Source of the DNA: Anaerosolibacter carboniphilus
GTDB lineage: Bacteria > Bacillota > Clostridia > Peptostreptococcales > Thermotaleaceae
Direction of reading: 5' to 3'
DNA: 64,000 nucleotides
Assembly (NCBI RefSeq): GCF_014205875.1
Contig: NZ_JACHEN010000019.1
Span: forward strand, 1 to 64,000
Part shown: piece by piece, positions 46,107-56,280 of the stretch
Position numbering within the stretch: position 1 is the stretch's first letter
Layout: each line of letters starts with the position of its first letter
Notes under the pieces: model-generated
The model's input: only the letters and a program-made list of their open reading frames with translations
The model's database searches: none
Told to the model about the DNA's origin: nothing
Program-made: the position numbers and the translations under genes

Positions 46107-46836
46107 ATGTCATTCGATTGATTTCTTTTTTTAGCCTATATATGATTCTTTTCTCCAGTCTTGAAATATAGGATTGAGATATACCCAGCATATCCGCTAC
46201 TTCCTTCTGCGTTTTTTCTTCACCATTATTTAATCCGAACCGTAGTTCCATAATTTTCTTTTCTCTTTTCGATAGCTTTTTCAAGGCAATTTCCAACAAT
46301 TCTTTATCCACTTCTTCCTCTAGAAATTTATAGATCAGGTCATTATCCGTTCCTAATATGTCGGATAATAGCAACTCATTTCCATCCCAATCAATGTTCA
46401 AAGGTTCATCAAAAGAAATTTCAGCCTTTGCTTTACTGTTTCTTCTCAGGTACATAAGAATTTCATTTTCAATACATCTTGAGGCATATGTCGCTAATTT
46501 GATTTTTTTATCTGGATCAAAGGTATTTACTGCCTTTATAAGTCCAATAGTTCCAATAGATATTAAATCTTCAACACCTACGCCTGTATTCTCAAACTTC
46601 CTTGCTATATAAACAACCAACCTCAAATTTCTTTCAATAAGTATCGTTCTTACAGCACCATCATCTTGACTCAACCGGTCCACCAAAAACAATTCTTCAT
46701 CTGGACTTAGGGGTGGTGGCAGTGCTTCGCTTCCACCTATGTAGAAAATTGTTTCTGGCTCTGAGAAACCTATGGCTTTAAGGATTTTTACCAGATATAT
46801 TCTAAAGGATATTTTTAATCGTTTTAGCATGCTCAT
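46105..46836 (-). CDS. sigE: Mother-cell sigma factor E precursor
   Basis: Made as inactive pro-sigma-E and activated by SpoIIGA cleavage after septation. It is 243 residues. A basic amphipathic pro-sequence (about 1-29) precedes [14 protein letters not shown], the conserved border of the mature protein. Regions 2 ([18 protein letters not shown]) and 4 ([13 protein letters not shown]) are intact. It starts 29 nt after spoIIGA and shares its promoter. Confidence 0.97.
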   Translation of the reverse strand: MSMLKRLKISFRIYLVKILKAIGFSEPETIFYIGGSEALPPPLSPDEELFLVDRLSQDDGAVRTILIERNLRLVVYIARKFENTGVGVEDLISIGTIGLIKAVNTFDPDKKIKLATYASRCIENEILMYLRRNSKAKAEISFDEPLNIDWDGNELLLSDILGTDNDLIYKFLEEEVDKELLEIALKKLSKREKKIMELRFGLNNGEEKTQKEVADMLGISQSYISRLEKRIIYRLKKEINRMT

Positions 46837-46865
46837 TATGATAACGCCTCCATTCGAGAAATGTT

Positions 46866-47777
46866 TTATGCTAATAAATCAGGATGTAATAGTGCATGAT
46901 AATCTCCATCTGTAGATAGCTTTCTTGTATAAATCCCAATAATAATTTCCTTAATGCATTTTGAATGGTTGTTATCCTGCAGTTCAACGCAATCCGGTTT
47001 AAATCCAATTAGCATGCCATTGTCTTTGCCTAAGGATTTAAATGGGATCATCCTGAATCTGTTCATCCATTGTGAGGACTGAATGATTCCTGTAATTAAA
47101 TCTAAATTAATATCTTTTGAGGAATTGTTAAACATCCCCTGAATATCTAAGGGTAGTAGGTCTTTAATCGCCTCATATTCCACAATTATTACCGGATACT
47201 TTGACAAAGGATCATGAAGAGAATTACCAGTATCGATCAATGCTTTGACTTGGCTTTTCTGATTTTCTATCTCAATACAAATGGGAACATATATCTTCTC
47301 TCTAGAAATTTTCACCTGTATATAATCCCAGCAATATTTGATTAGAATATAAGCGATGATCCCTGCATAGATAAGGAGTTTTGGGCTGAATGTATCAAAA
47401 ACATTTCCTATATAAAAGACCCCATTGCTTAATAATCCCTGGAAAACTGTAAAATAAAACAAAGCAAAAGCCGCCCCACCAAACATGAATGATATAAGAT
47501 AAAAGATACCTAATAATTTAAAAAAGTGTTTGAAGTGATAAGGCATAAACGTAACGACAATAATCAGCATGGAAACCACAACCTTCATGATCATGGAATA
47601 CAAAAAAGTAAGAGATGGGAAAAAAACGACAAAGGCATAAATAGCACCTAGAGTCGCTCCGACCCATACTTTATGTTTAGGTACTTTCGTCTTGCTAAAA
47701 TACGCTGTCAGATGTAGTATCAGCCAATTCATCAAAAGATTTTCAATAAAAAGATACTCTCCATAAACCTCTATCAT
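46866..47777 (-). CDS. spoIIGA: Pro-sigma-E processing aspartic protease
   Basis: Membrane protease that cleaves pro-sigma-E when triggered by SpoIIR from the forespore. It is 303 residues with five N-terminal helices and a C-terminal domain holding [13 protein letters not shown] with catalytic Asp182. I choose the ATG at 47777, 7 nt after GGGGGA; the ATG two codons earlier lies only 1 nt from it. Confidence 0.94.
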   Translation of the reverse strand: MIEVYGEYLFIENLLMNWLILHLTAYFSKTKVPKHKVWVGATLGAIYAFVVFFPSLTFLYSMIMKVVVSMLIIVVTFMPYHFKHFFKLLGIFYLISFMFGGAAFALFYFTVFQGLLSNGVFYIGNVFDTFSPKLLIYAGIIAYILIKYCWDYIQVKISREKIYVPICIEIENQKSQVKALIDTGNSLHDPLSKYPVIIVEYEAIKDLLPLDIQGMFNNSSKDINLDLITGIIQSSQWMNRFRMIPFKSLGKDNGMLIGFKPDCVELQDNNHSKCIKEIIIGIYTRKLSTDGDYHALLHPDLLA

Positions 47778-47848
47778 ATCCATTCCCCCGATAATGGAGA
47801 TTCTTCTACTTGCTATACTTCTATTCAATTGTCCTATGCTTTATGTCT

Positions 47849-47935
47849 ATTATATAAGAAGGTTATTTATTTTTTTGTCATTGTTTGAAGTCGAATGTAT
47901 AAAAATCATTTCTATAAATTATCATAATACGACAA
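47849..47935 (-). promoter_or_regulatory. Spo0A-type promoter candidate for spoIIGA-sigE
   Basis: TATAAT (47849-47854, minus strand) lies 21 nt from ATGACA (47876-47881), an over-long spacer like that of Bacillus spoIIG. Spo0A-box-like AGTCGAA (47889-47895, read on plus) and TTGTCGTA (47928-47935, minus) each differ by one base from the core TGTCGAA or TTGTCGAA. Confidence 0.55.
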
Positions 47936-47964
47936 AAGTCCGTTTAGCTAGCTAAACGGACTTT
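47935..47964 (-). terminator. Terminator after ftsZ
   Basis: A perfect 30-nt palindrome (AAAGTCCGTTTAGC and its complement around TA), ending CTTTTG on the minus strand, 13 nt past the ftsZ stop. Confidence 0.8.
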
Positions 47965-47977
47965 GAGTTGCTCTATC

Positions 47978-49054
47978 CTATCTTTTTTTTCTTAAAAATG
48001 TTGGGATATCGAGGTCATCATTTTGTTGGATGATCTCTTCTTCTTTTATGTGTCCTTGACGGATTTCTTTCGCCGTCATAATATTCTTCGAAGCAGGTGC
48101 TTTGTGTTCGAATCCAGTGGCAATCACAGTGATTCTTATTTCATCCTTTAAATCTTCATCGATCACTGCACCAAAAATAATATTAGCATCAGGGTCTGCC
48201 GCTTGAGCAACCAATTCAGCTGCTTCGTTTACCTCAAACAGACCTAAGTTTGAACCACCTGTAATATTTAATAGAACACCTTTTGCACCTTCAATAGAAG
48301 TTTCTAGTAAAGGGCTATGTATTGCTTGTTTTGCTGCTTCGGTTGCTCTGTTTTCTCCACTCGCTCTACCAATACCCATGTGGGCTAATCCTTGTTCGAA
48401 CATGATAGTTTTAACATCAGCAAAGTCGAGGTTTACTAGGCCTGGTACAGCAATCAAGTCTGATATGCCTTGGACACCCTGCCTTAAGACATCATCGGCC
48501 ATTCTAAATGCATCCACAATAGATGTCTTCTTTTCAACCACTTGAAGCAGCCTATCATTTGGAATTGTAACCAGTGTATCAACTCTAGCCTTAAGCTCCT
48601 CAATGCCTTGCTCTGCATGCTGCATTCTTCTTTTTCCTTCAAATGTAAAGGGTTTTGTTACAACACCTACAGTCAGAATACCCATCTCTTTAGCTATCTC
48701 CGCCACGATAGGAGCAGCACCTGTTCCTGTGCCCCCGCCCATACCGGCAGTAACAAATACCATGTCAGCACCCTGCAAAGCTTGGTAGATATCATCTCTA
48801 CTTTCTTCTGCTGCTTTTTTTCCAATCTCAGGGTTGGCTCCAGCACCTAATCCTTTAGACAATTTCTCACCAATTTGAATTCTATATTCTGCTTTTGAAG
48901 TAAAAAGCGCCTGTTTGTCCGTATTCACCGCGACAAACTGAACACCTTTCAATTGTGATTCAATCATTCTATTGACAGCGTTATTTCCACCGCCACCTAC
49001 TCCTATAACTTTAATCTGGGCGAATTGCTCCATATCAACATCAAATTCTAACAC
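47978..49054 (-). CDS. ftsZ: Cell-division tubulin FtsZ
   Basis: Polymerises into the Z-ring at the division site. It is 358 residues with GGGTGTG at 106-112 (tubulin signature), the NTDKQAL loop and the C-terminal partner-binding peptide [13 protein letters not shown]. The start is GTG after AGGGGGT. It has its own sigma-A promoter and terminator rather than following an ftsA gene. Confidence 0.97.
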   Translation of the reverse strand: MLEFDVDMEQFAQIKVIGVGGGGNNAVNRMIESQLKGVQFVAVNTDKQALFTSKAEYRIQIGEKLSKGLGAGANPEIGKKAAEESRDDIYQALQGADMVFVTAGMGGGTGTGAAPIVAEIAKEMGILTVGVVTKPFTFEGKRRMQHAEQGIEELKARVDTLVTIPNDRLLQVVEKKTSIVDAFRMADDVLRQGVQGISDLIAVPGLVNLDFADVKTIMFEQGLAHMGIGRASGENRATEAAKQAIHSPLLETSIEGAKGVLLNITGGSNLGLFEVNEAAELVAQAADPDANIIFGAVIDEDLKDEIRITVIATGFEHKAPASKNIMTAKEIRQGHIKEEEIIQQNDDLDIPTFLRKKR

Positions 49055-49107
49055 AAAATTACCCCCTTCATACGGCTATGAAAATATTTAATAATTTAGA
49101 TTTAGTC

Positions 49108-49136
49108 ATTATAGCTATATCATTTTCATTTAACAA
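49108..49136 (-). promoter_or_regulatory. Sigma-A promoter of ftsZ
   Basis: TTGTTA, exactly 17 nt, TATAAT on the minus strand, about 54 nt upstream of the ftsZ start. The 230-nt gap up to sbp is otherwise AT-rich and holds no gene. Confidence 0.75.
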
Positions 49137-49284
49137 AATCCTTATGGTCTTACTGCATACAGCTATGAATTCATACATAAATGGTTTATTTATGTTAAAT
49201 TTATACAAAATATACACTAGTTATTTAACACTATTACTAATTTCAACATACTTAGCAAATATCCTTTTTTCAGAAGAAAAAAAA

Positions 49285-49635
49285 TTATTTTTTGCCGATT
49301 CTCTCAATTAAGTATCTCCTTATGATTGCAAAGTTTTGGAACAATCTTCCTCCAAATGCAAATATTGCAGCATAATACAACGGAACTCCTAATCGATCGC
49401 CTATATAGGCTAAAATACCTGCCAAGATGGCATTCCCAAAGAAGCCTGTGACAAAAATAGTTGAATTAAATCTATTTTCCATATGGGATCGAATCGCTCC
49501 AAATACAGAATCTAGAGCAGCCAATATCGCCACAGACATATAGAGGGAATATGAGGTTGGATAAGTGATTGGTAGATACAGGCCTAGAACAACACCAATA
49601 ATTAGGCCGATAATTGCAATGATCAATCTTTTCAC
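49285..49635 (-). CDS. sbp: Small basic protein Sbp (DUF1290)
   Basis: Function not settled; conserved in Gram-positive dcw clusters. It is 116 residues, almost wholly membrane-embedded with about four helices and a basic C-terminus (IIRRYLIERIGKK). The start is a GTG after GAAGAAG. It follows the DUF881 gene and precedes the ftsZ gap, where Bacillus has ftsA. Confidence 0.88.
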   Translation of the reverse strand: MKRLIIAIIGLIIGVVLGLYLPITYPTSYSLYMSVAILAALDSVFGAIRSHMENRFNSTIFVTGFFGNAILAGILAYIGDRLGVPLYYAAIFAFGGRLFQNFAIIRRYLIERIGKK

Positions 49636-49689
49636 CTTCTTCTACGTAAATAAATATTGTTATAATATATTACAATAGATTTTATCTCA

Positions 49690-50427
49690 TTATTGCTGAT
49701 TCAAATCTTCAAGGGTTTTAGCATATATAAACTTTGTTATCTTATCATAACGAGGAATCATGACTTCCTCTCCCTTCTTAATAGAAACTTGAAGATTATA
49801 GGTATCTTTCATCTGCCATATAATACCAAAACGAATATTCAATGCTGCTTCGAGGGTATCTGGGTTTCCAATGGCCTTGATGATGAAGGGTGGAGAAGTA
49901 GGAACAGAATTTATGTTGACATTGTTACCTGCCAAATGAATTTCTGTATTCGATACGATCCTCTGGTCATTAATCGAAATAGCTTCAGCACCAGCATCAT
50001 TTAACTTATTCATTAGGCTTAATAGCAAATCATAATTAATCATAATAACACTTAAATCTGAGGGATGATCAGGTCCTATAGGCGGATCATCCACAACAAC
50101 CACCACGCCTTTTCCTTTTACTGCCCTCACTCCCGAAATCATTTTATATTTTTCTAGCTCAGCGCTTAAATTCTTCAACTGCCCATCTTCTTGCGATTCC
50201 TTATCCTCAATCTCCTTCATTCTTCTTTGAAGTAAATCCACCTGACCTAATAACTGCTGTTTATCTTCCTTCTCTTTCTTTAGATCCCTGGATATCTGCT
50301 GAAACTGCTGCGTAGACCCTCCCCAATCCAAATCACTTCCTTGCACATTTTTAAACTGTATAGACAATACCAGTCCAAGTATCAAACAGACAATTCCCAC
50401 AGCCAGCTGCCCTTTCATTCTTTTCAC
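49690..50427 (-). CDS. DUF881 protein (YlxW/YlxX-type)
   Basis: Membrane-anchored protein of unknown function in dcw clusters. It is 245 residues: one N-terminal helix (about 7-24), a coiled coil (about 38-95), then the DUF881 domain with GKGVVVVVDDPP and INDQRIVSNTEIHL. The start is a GTG 6 nt after AGGAGG. Bacillus has two such genes, ylxW and ylxX; here there is one. Confidence 0.9.
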   Translation of the reverse strand: MKRMKGQLAVGIVCLILGLVLSIQFKNVQGSDLDWGGSTQQFQQISRDLKKEKEDKQQLLGQVDLLQRRMKEIEDKESQEDGQLKNLSAELEKYKMISGVRAVKGKGVVVVVDDPPIGPDHPSDLSVIMINYDLLLSLMNKLNDAGAEAISINDQRIVSNTEIHLAGNNVNINSVPTSPPFIIKAIGNPDTLEAALNIRFGIIWQMKDTYNLQVSIKKGEEVMIPRYDKITKFIYAKTLEDLNQQ

Positions 50428-50438
50428 ACGATTTCCTC

Positions 50439-51188
50439 CTATTCTACAGGACTATAGCTAGGATTCCCCTCATGACTAATATCAATCACGCCCCTCGTAA
50501 TCCCTTTTGAATCCAAATCCGCTAATATACCTTTCAACAGCTGCAGCTTATAGTCTAAATTCTCTCCTTCACCTATTTTACATGACAGGCCTTTTGAGAA
50601 TCGTATCACCATATTCTTTTTATTCGTAACATTAATCTCTTTAATATCCTCATCTATATACTTCATGGCTTTTGCAAGAGAAAGTGCTTTTTCCAATTGC
50701 TCTTGATCAGAAACATGAAGTACTGACCCCTCCATAAAATTACTAAATTCTAGTCCATTTATGCTTTTTAATCCCGGTGTTTGAAGAGCAGATTTTAAAA
50801 CTACACCCTCCTCGTCAATAATCAAGAAAGTTCCCATAAAGGGGACGACCGCTGCTTCCTTTCTTTCGCTGATCCGAACAATCAGCTTATTCGGTAGCTT
50901 TCTTTTTACCGATACTGTCTTAATATATGGGTTTGCTAGTACACTCGATGCTATGCTATCCAATTTTACTTTAAATATATTAAATCCCATTGTACTTTCA
51001 ACGCTGGGCATGATTTCCTCTTTCGTAAGATTTTCATTACCATAAATCTCAATTCCTTGAACACTCAACAAGTCTGTTTTAAAGATAATAATAAATGTAA
51101 CCGCGCATAGCAGCACCATAATCAATAAAATGATTCTTAATTTATTTTTTTTGGCACGACTATCTATTTTTGATCTATCGATATACAT
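50439..51188 (-). CDS. divIB: Division protein DivIB/FtsQ
   Basis: Bitopic septal protein that works with FtsL and DivIC. It is 249 residues: a basic cytoplasmic start, one helix at about 17-38, then a POTRA domain (VQGIEIYGNENLTKEEI) and a beta domain. I start at the ATG at 51188, after GGTGG; the frame has 10 more codons. It follows murA by 62 nt. Confidence 0.92.
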   Translation of the reverse strand: MYIDRSKIDSRAKKNKLRIILLIMVLLCAVTFIIIFKTDLLSVQGIEIYGNENLTKEEIMPSVESTMGFNIFKVKLDSIASSVLANPYIKTVSVKRKLPNKLIVRISERKEAAVVPFMGTFLIIDEEGVVLKSALQTPGLKSINGLEFSNFMEGSVLHVSDQEQLEKALSLAKAMKYIDEDIKEINVTNKKNMVIRFSKGLSCKIGEGENLDYKLQLLKGILADLDSKGITRGVIDISHEGNPSYSPVE

Positions 51189-51250
51189 ATATACCACCCT
51201 AATAGTTTGTCCAATCATGTTGTTAAAGTAAGAGCAGCTTATGCTGCATC

Positions 51251-52504
51251 TTATTTTATCTTATATATATTTGCTCCAAGCTGCTCCAACATCTTGTCAA
51301 ATTGTTCATATCCTCTTTCGATATGCACAATATCTTCCACAGTGGTTATACCTTCAGCTATAAGTCCTGCAATCACTAATGCGGCACCACCCCTTAAATC
51401 TTTAGCAAAAACCCTGGCACCGGTTAACTTTTTTACCCCTTTAATCACAGCCACTCTGCCATCGATCTTTATTTTTGCTCCCATCCTTGTCAATTCATCT
51501 ACATGTTTGTAACGATTTTCGAATATAGTTTCTGTAAAAAAGCTCGTTCCTCTTGCAACCGTCATCAGTGCCATGAATTGCGCCTGCATATCTGTTGGAA
51601 AACCAGGATAAGGAAGGGTTTTTACCGTATCCACCGCTCTTATTCTTTCAGGTGCCTTTAATTTCAACGTATCCCCTTTTTCCAGAATAAGACATCCGCA
51701 CTCTTTTAGTTTAGAAATTATTGGATGAACATGACTGGCAATGGCATTTGTAACAAGAATATCTCCACCTGTAGCTGCACCAGCTGCTAAAATTGTACCT
51801 GTTACAATGCGATCAGGCATAATTCTATGCTCTGCCTCGCGCAATTCTTTTACACCTTCGATTATGATTTCACTGGTTCCAGCCCCATGAATTTTGGCTC
51901 CCATTTTTTGTAGAAAATCTTGTAAATCTACAATCTCCGGTTCTTTTGCCGCATTAATAATTCGCGTGGTTCCCTCAGCAAGAATAGCAGCAAGGATTGC
52001 ATTTTCCGTGGCGCCGACACTCGGATAGTCTAAATGAATTTCACAGCCTTTTAAGCCGAGAACCTCACATTCTAAAAAACCATGGGCTTCTGTAATCTTG
52101 ACACCTAAGGCTTCTAAGGCTTTGATATGAAGATCGATAGGTCTTGGGCCAATTTCACATCCGCCTGGATAACTTATCTTAATTTTACCACATCTCCCCA
52201 GTATCGGTCCCATTAAAAATATGGAAGATCTCATTTCTCGAACCAAACCTTCAGGTACCTCATAGGATGATAATGTACTTGTGTCAATCGTTATCACTGC
52301 ATCTTCAAAACTAATTCTACACCCAATAGACCTTAGGATCTCAATCATTGTATGAACATCTTTTAGGTTAGGGCAGTCTGTCAGTATACTTACTTTTCCG
52401 CTCAGTACTGTAGCTGCAAGAATAGGCAACACTGCGTTTTTTGCACCACCAACCCGTATTTCGCCCTGTAATCTATTGCCACCGTGTATTACAAATTTGC
52501 TCAC
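51251..52504 (-). CDS. murA: UDP-GlcNAc 1-carboxyvinyltransferase
   Basis: First committed step of peptidoglycan synthesis. It is 417 residues with Lys22-Asn23 and the PEP-reactive Cys116 in GGCEIGPRPID (fosfomycin target). I start at the GTG at 52504, 8 nt after GGAGG, since SKFVIHGGNRLQGEIRV then matches the family N-terminus; an upstream GTG abuts the ribosome site. The 110-nt gap upstream carries a strong SD on the other strand (see 52625). murA replaces murB at this dcw position in Bacillus. Confidence 0.95.
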   Translation of the reverse strand: MSKFVIHGGNRLQGEIRVGGAKNAVLPILAATVLSGKVSILTDCPNLKDVHTMIEILRSIGCRISFEDAVITIDTSTLSSYEVPEGLVREMRSSIFLMGPILGRCGKIKISYPGGCEIGPRPIDLHIKALEALGVKITEAHGFLECEVLGLKGCEIHLDYPSVGATENAILAAILAEGTTRIINAAKEPEIVDLQDFLQKMGAKIHGAGTSEIIIEGVKELREAEHRIMPDRIVTGTILAAGAATGGDILVTNAIASHVHPIISKLKECGCLILEKGDTLKLKAPERIRAVDTVKTLPYPGFPTDMQAQFMALMTVARGTSFFTETIFENRYKHVDELTRMGAKIKIDGRVAVIKGVKKLTGARVFAKDLRGGAALVIAGLIAEGITTVEDIVHIERGYEQFDKMLEQLGANIYKIK

Positions 52505-52624
52505 ATATTCCACCTCCGAGAAGTCCTTAACATTTATGCAAATTATTTTATTGTAGCTTCTATCTCACTAAAAAACAAAACACAATATATTACTCATAAT
52601 ATGCATAATTTAAGGAGGTGTTAC

Positions 52625-52705
52625 ATGAGCTTGTTTTTCCAGCCTTATATCAGCATTCTATATAGATTATTCATTAATAAGCTTAAGAATGCTTGCATAA
52701 ATTAA
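52625..52705 (+). CDS. Possible 26-residue peptide antisense to murG end
   Basis: Not recognised. A plus-strand ATG 4 nt after a perfect AAGGAGGTG opens a 26-codon frame running into the murG 3' end (39-nt overlap). The product would be an amphipathic peptide: hydrophobic N-terminal half with F, Y and I, then KLK in the basic C-terminal half. Size and character recall SpoVM or small type I toxins, but the sequence matches neither that I can tell. No convincing promoter precedes it. Confidence 0.35.
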   Translation: MSLFFQPYISILYRLFINKLKNACIN

Positions 52706-53773
52706 CTCTGTAGCATTTTCCTTTGCTAGGGCTTTGCTCCTTACGGACATTTCCACTAGCCTTTGACGATCTCTTATAAATAGGTGTAATAGATCCACTA
52801 TATTCTTATCATTTAAATCTTTTTCAAGCAATAATACTGCAGCCCCATTTTTCTCCAGCACCCGCCCATTATGTTCTTGATGATTGTTCGTTACATGAGG
52901 TGAAGGTATCAAAATAGAGGGTAAGCCCATAGCAGTAATCTCCGCTAAAGTGATTGCACCCGAACGGCTTATGATTAGATCTGAAGCGCCCATCAATTTG
53001 GGCATATCATGTACATAAGGCAGTATATTTAGATTTGCGCTATGGGATAAAGCCATATTTTTAAACTTTTCCATCATTTGATCATAATGCTTTTCACCAG
53101 TAATATGATAAAAGATTATTTCTTTTCGATCATTAAATCGCTTCATCACATCCAGCATTACTTCATTGATTTTTTCTGCACCTCTGCTCCCACCAAAGGA
53201 TGTGACAACAATTTTATCCTCGGCAATTCCTAATTCATTTCGGAATACTTCTCGATCAAAATCAATGAATTCTTTACGGACTGGATTTCCAGTAGTAACA
53301 AGCTTGCTGCTATTTGAAAAATATCGACTGGATTCTTCGAAGCTGATCAGTATCTTATTTACAAACTTGCTGAGTATTTTATTGGTCACCCCAGGAATTA
53401 CGTTTTGTTCATGGATCATAGTTTTAATATTCATTAAAGATGCGACAAAAACCACAGGACCACATACATAACCACCTGTTCCGATCACAATATCAGGCTT
53501 GAAGCTCTTAATAATGGATGCCGCTTCTTGAAGTCCCTTGAAAAGTTCTCCTACAGACTTGACTGTATCTAAAGAAATCTTTCTTCTAAACCCACTAACA
53601 GTGATAGTTTTTAATTGATACCCAGCCTTCGGAACCAAATCGCTTTCTAAACCCCGTTTTGTTCCAACAAATAGTATTTGGCTGTCCTTCATACCGCTTT
53701 GAATCTTATTCGCTATTGCAATTGCAGGATAGATGTGCCCACCTGTTCCTCCACCTGTAATGAGTACCTTCAT
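52667..53773 (-). CDS. murG: Lipid II synthase (GlcNAc transferase) MurG
   Basis: Adds GlcNAc to lipid I at the inner membrane face. It is 368 residues with the loop GGTGGHIYPAIAIA at the start, FGGSRGAEKINEV and the UDP-binding SRSGAITLAEI. It begins 4 nt after ftsW. Its last 13 codons overlap a small plus-strand frame. Confidence 0.95.
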   Translation of the reverse strand: MKVLITGGGTGGHIYPAIAIANKIQSGMKDSQILFVGTKRGLESDLVPKAGYQLKTITVSGFRRKISLDTVKSVGELFKGLQEAASIIKSFKPDIVIGTGGYVCGPVVFVASLMNIKTMIHEQNVIPGVTNKILSKFVNKILISFEESSRYFSNSSKLVTTGNPVRKEFIDFDREVFRNELGIAEDKIVVTSFGGSRGAEKINEVMLDVMKRFNDRKEIIFYHITGEKHYDQMMEKFKNMALSHSANLNILPYVHDMPKLMGASDLIISRSGAITLAEITAMGLPSILIPSPHVTNNHQEHNGRVLEKNGAAVLLLEKDLNDKNIVDLLHLFIRDRQRLVEMSVRSKALAKENATELIYASILKLINE

Positions 53774-53777
53774 TTTT

Positions 53778-54881
53778 TCAGCTCCTATCTAAATTCGCAT
53801 ACCTTGAGATATTTAACATTACCCCTATGGCTGTCATGAAAATCGCCAATGAAGTTCCACCCCAACTGATAAATGGAAGAGGTATCCCTGTAACAGGCAT
53901 GGAGGACGTTGCGACAGCGATATTGATAATCACCTGTACAGCAACCATGGCTGTAATACCAGTTGCAATAAGACAACTGAAAAGATCAGGTGCATTAATG
54001 GCAATTCGAACACCCCTCCAAATAAGCAGTAAATAAAGGATAATTACTGCCACACAGCCAATAAATCCTAGTTCTTCCCCGATGATAGCAAAAATAAAAT
54101 CATTCTGTGGTTCAGGAATATAAAGATATTTCTGAATGCTTTTTCCAAGCCCTACGCCAAATAATCCCCCTGAGCCTAAGGCAAGAAGGGACTGTATTAC
54201 TTGGTACCCTGTATCCCGGGCATCTGCAAAGGGATCAAGGAAACCTGTTAATCTTCGCATCCTGTAAGGCTCAGCTAAAATCATTACCACAAGCAGCCCT
54301 ACTCCGCCTCCACCCATAAACGCTAAATGCCCCCATCTCATGCCTGTCACAAACATCATGGAAACGATAATTGCAGAAATCGTAACTGCTGTACTTAGGT
54401 TGGGTTGGAGGATAATTAATCCAAAGTAAAGACCGATAATTCCCAAATAAGGAACTACACCCTTTAAAAAATTTTTAATTTTCTCAGGCCTATTGGATAA
54501 AGATGCCGCAACAAAGAAAATTGAACATATTTTTGCAATTTCAGAAGGCATTACTGTAAACCCCCCGACACCTAACCATCGTTTTGCACCATTATACTCA
54601 ATTCCAAGGGGGGTTAAGACCAAAATCAATAATACAAGACTCAGAATAAATCCCAACGGCGCAATCTTCTTATATCGCCAATAATCGAAATTCATTGTTG
54701 CCAGCATACCACAAAGACCTACCACTGCCCAAAGCAAATCTCTTTTGAGAAAGTGATATCCATCTCCTAATCTGAAGTAAGCATAGGCATAGCTTGCACT
54801 GAATACCATGATTATCCCTATTACAACAAGTATGAGTACTGTGATCATTAGGGTAAAATCACTGGGTTTCCGTTTGGTCAT
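53778..54881 (-). CDS. SEDS-family glycan polymerase FtsW/SpoVE
   Basis: Septal peptidoglycan polymerase that pairs with the PBP. It is 367 residues with ten helices and the SEDS signature GGTSLAIFMTAIGVMLNISRY at the end. I start at the ATG at 54881 (GAGGAGGT upstream), which overlaps the murD TAA by one base. Bacillus has spoVE here; one copy cannot be told apart from ftsW by sequence alone. Confidence 0.93.
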   Translation of the reverse strand: MTKRKPSDFTLMITVLILVVIGIIMVFSASYAYAYFRLGDGYHFLKRDLLWAVVGLCGMLATMNFDYWRYKKIAPLGFILSLVLLILVLTPLGIEYNGAKRWLGVGGFTVMPSEIAKICSIFFVAASLSNRPEKIKNFLKGVVPYLGIIGLYFGLIILQPNLSTAVTISAIIVSMMFVTGMRWGHLAFMGGGGVGLLVVMILAEPYRMRRLTGFLDPFADARDTGYQVIQSLLALGSGGLFGVGLGKSIQKYLYIPEPQNDFIFAIIGEELGFIGCVAVIILYLLLIWRGVRIAINAPDLFSCLIATGITAMVAVQVIINIAVATSSMPVTGIPLPFISWGGTSLAIFMTAIGVMLNISRYANLDRS

Positions 54882-56245
54882 TATAGCGACCTCCTCAAAC
54901 TTTCTACACAATCTTTAAAATGTTCTCCCCGATGTTCATAGCTCTTATACATATCCCAGCTTGCACAGGCTGGAGACAAAAGTACTGTATCTCCGTTGAC
55001 TGCCAGTTTGTATGCCTGTTCAACCGCTTCTTCCATATTTTTTACCATGATACTATTATTAAAGCTGAGCTTTTCTCCTGTCATTCGTATTTTGCTTGCC
55101 GTCTCACCTAGTAAAATCATATATTTTACCTTGCCTTCAAAGGCCTGGATCAATTCTTCAAACTCACTACCCTTATCCATTCCTCCCGCAATCAAAATAA
55201 TAGGCGTTTCCATTCCTTTTATTGCTGCGATAGAGGCATCTGGATTTGTACCTTTTGAATCGTTGATAAATCGAATTCCCTGAATCTCAGCAATAATTTC
55301 CGTTCGATGCTCAACACCTTTGAACTCCTTAAGCGTTCTGGCAATGATTTGAATATCAATACCACCCCAGTATGCAATGGCAGTAGCAGCTAGGGCATTT
55401 TCCAGATTATGGTTTCCTGGAATATTCAATTCCTTCGCACTACATACAACGGCATAGTTTTTTCCTTCTTCTTTCACAACAATATTACCATTTACCAAAA
55501 ATGCACCTTCATCAAGATCATGCTTGCGGCTGAAGAAAATCACCTGTGACTTTGTCCGACCAGCCAAAGCGCATGTTTCTTCATTATCTGCATTTAACAC
55601 AACGAAATCGGTTGTCTCCTGATTTTTAAAGATATTTGCCTTAGCTGCAATATAATTCTCCATTGTCTTATGTCTATTTAAATGATCAGGAGTGATGTTC
55701 AGTATTGCTGCGATATGGGGCTTAAAGTCTATGATGCTTTCCAACTGAAAACTGCTCACTTCTGTCACCATTACTGCTTCTTTAGTTGCTTCTAGAGACT
55801 TTGATATAGCTGCAACCCCAATGTTGCCAACTACATAGGTTTCTTTTTGTGCATTTTTGAATATCTCGCCAGTTAATGCCGTCGTTGTGGTTTTTCCGTT
55901 CGTACCTGTAATGGCAATGAATTTTCCTATACATAGTCGATAGGCCAGTTCTAACTCACCAATTACAAGAATGCCATTCTCCCTTGCTTTGCTGATGAAT
56001 GGCAAATCTGTTGGCACACCAGGACTTAGCACAAGAATATCAAACTGGCTTACATCTTCTGGATGCCCTCCGAGAATATAACTTACGTCGTTTCCACTTA
56101 AAGCATTTATGATTTCATGCAACTGTTCTTCATTTTTAACATCATTTACAGTAACCTTTGCACCCTGTTGAATGAGTGTGTTTACCGTTGGTATTCCTGA
56201 AGTAGCCAATCCTACAACTAGAACGCTTTTTCCTCTTATTATCAT
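54881..56245 (-). CDS. murD: UDP-MurNAc-L-Ala:D-Glu ligase MurD
   Basis: Adds D-glutamate to the stem peptide. It is 454 residues with the P-loop ITGTNGKTTTT and NDSKGTNPDAS. I start at the ATG at 56245 after AGGTG rather than the GTG three codons earlier. It sits between mraY (35 nt) and ftsW. Confidence 0.95.
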   Translation of the reverse strand: MIIRGKSVLVVGLATSGIPTVNTLIQQGAKVTVNDVKNEEQLHEIINALSGNDVSYILGGHPEDVSQFDILVLSPGVPTDLPFISKARENGILVIGELELAYRLCIGKFIAITGTNGKTTTTALTGEIFKNAQKETYVVGNIGVAAISKSLEATKEAVMVTEVSSFQLESIIDFKPHIAAILNITPDHLNRHKTMENYIAAKANIFKNQETTDFVVLNADNEETCALAGRTKSQVIFFSRKHDLDEGAFLVNGNIVVKEEGKNYAVVCSAKELNIPGNHNLENALAATAIAYWGGIDIQIIARTLKEFKGVEHRTEIIAEIQGIRFINDSKGTNPDASIAAIKGMETPIILIAGGMDKGSEFEELIQAFEGKVKYMILLGETASKIRMTGEKLSFNNSIMVKNMEEAVEQAYKLAVNGDTVLLSPACASWDMYKSYEHRGEHFKDCVESLRRSL

Positions 56246-56280
56246 CAGATGCACCTGCTTTCATCTATATAATGTTTTTC

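Noticed and set aside
52484..52624. Longer version of the plus-strand frame near murG
   Set aside because: Upstream codons lack a ribosome site; the internal ATG at 52625 has the strong one.
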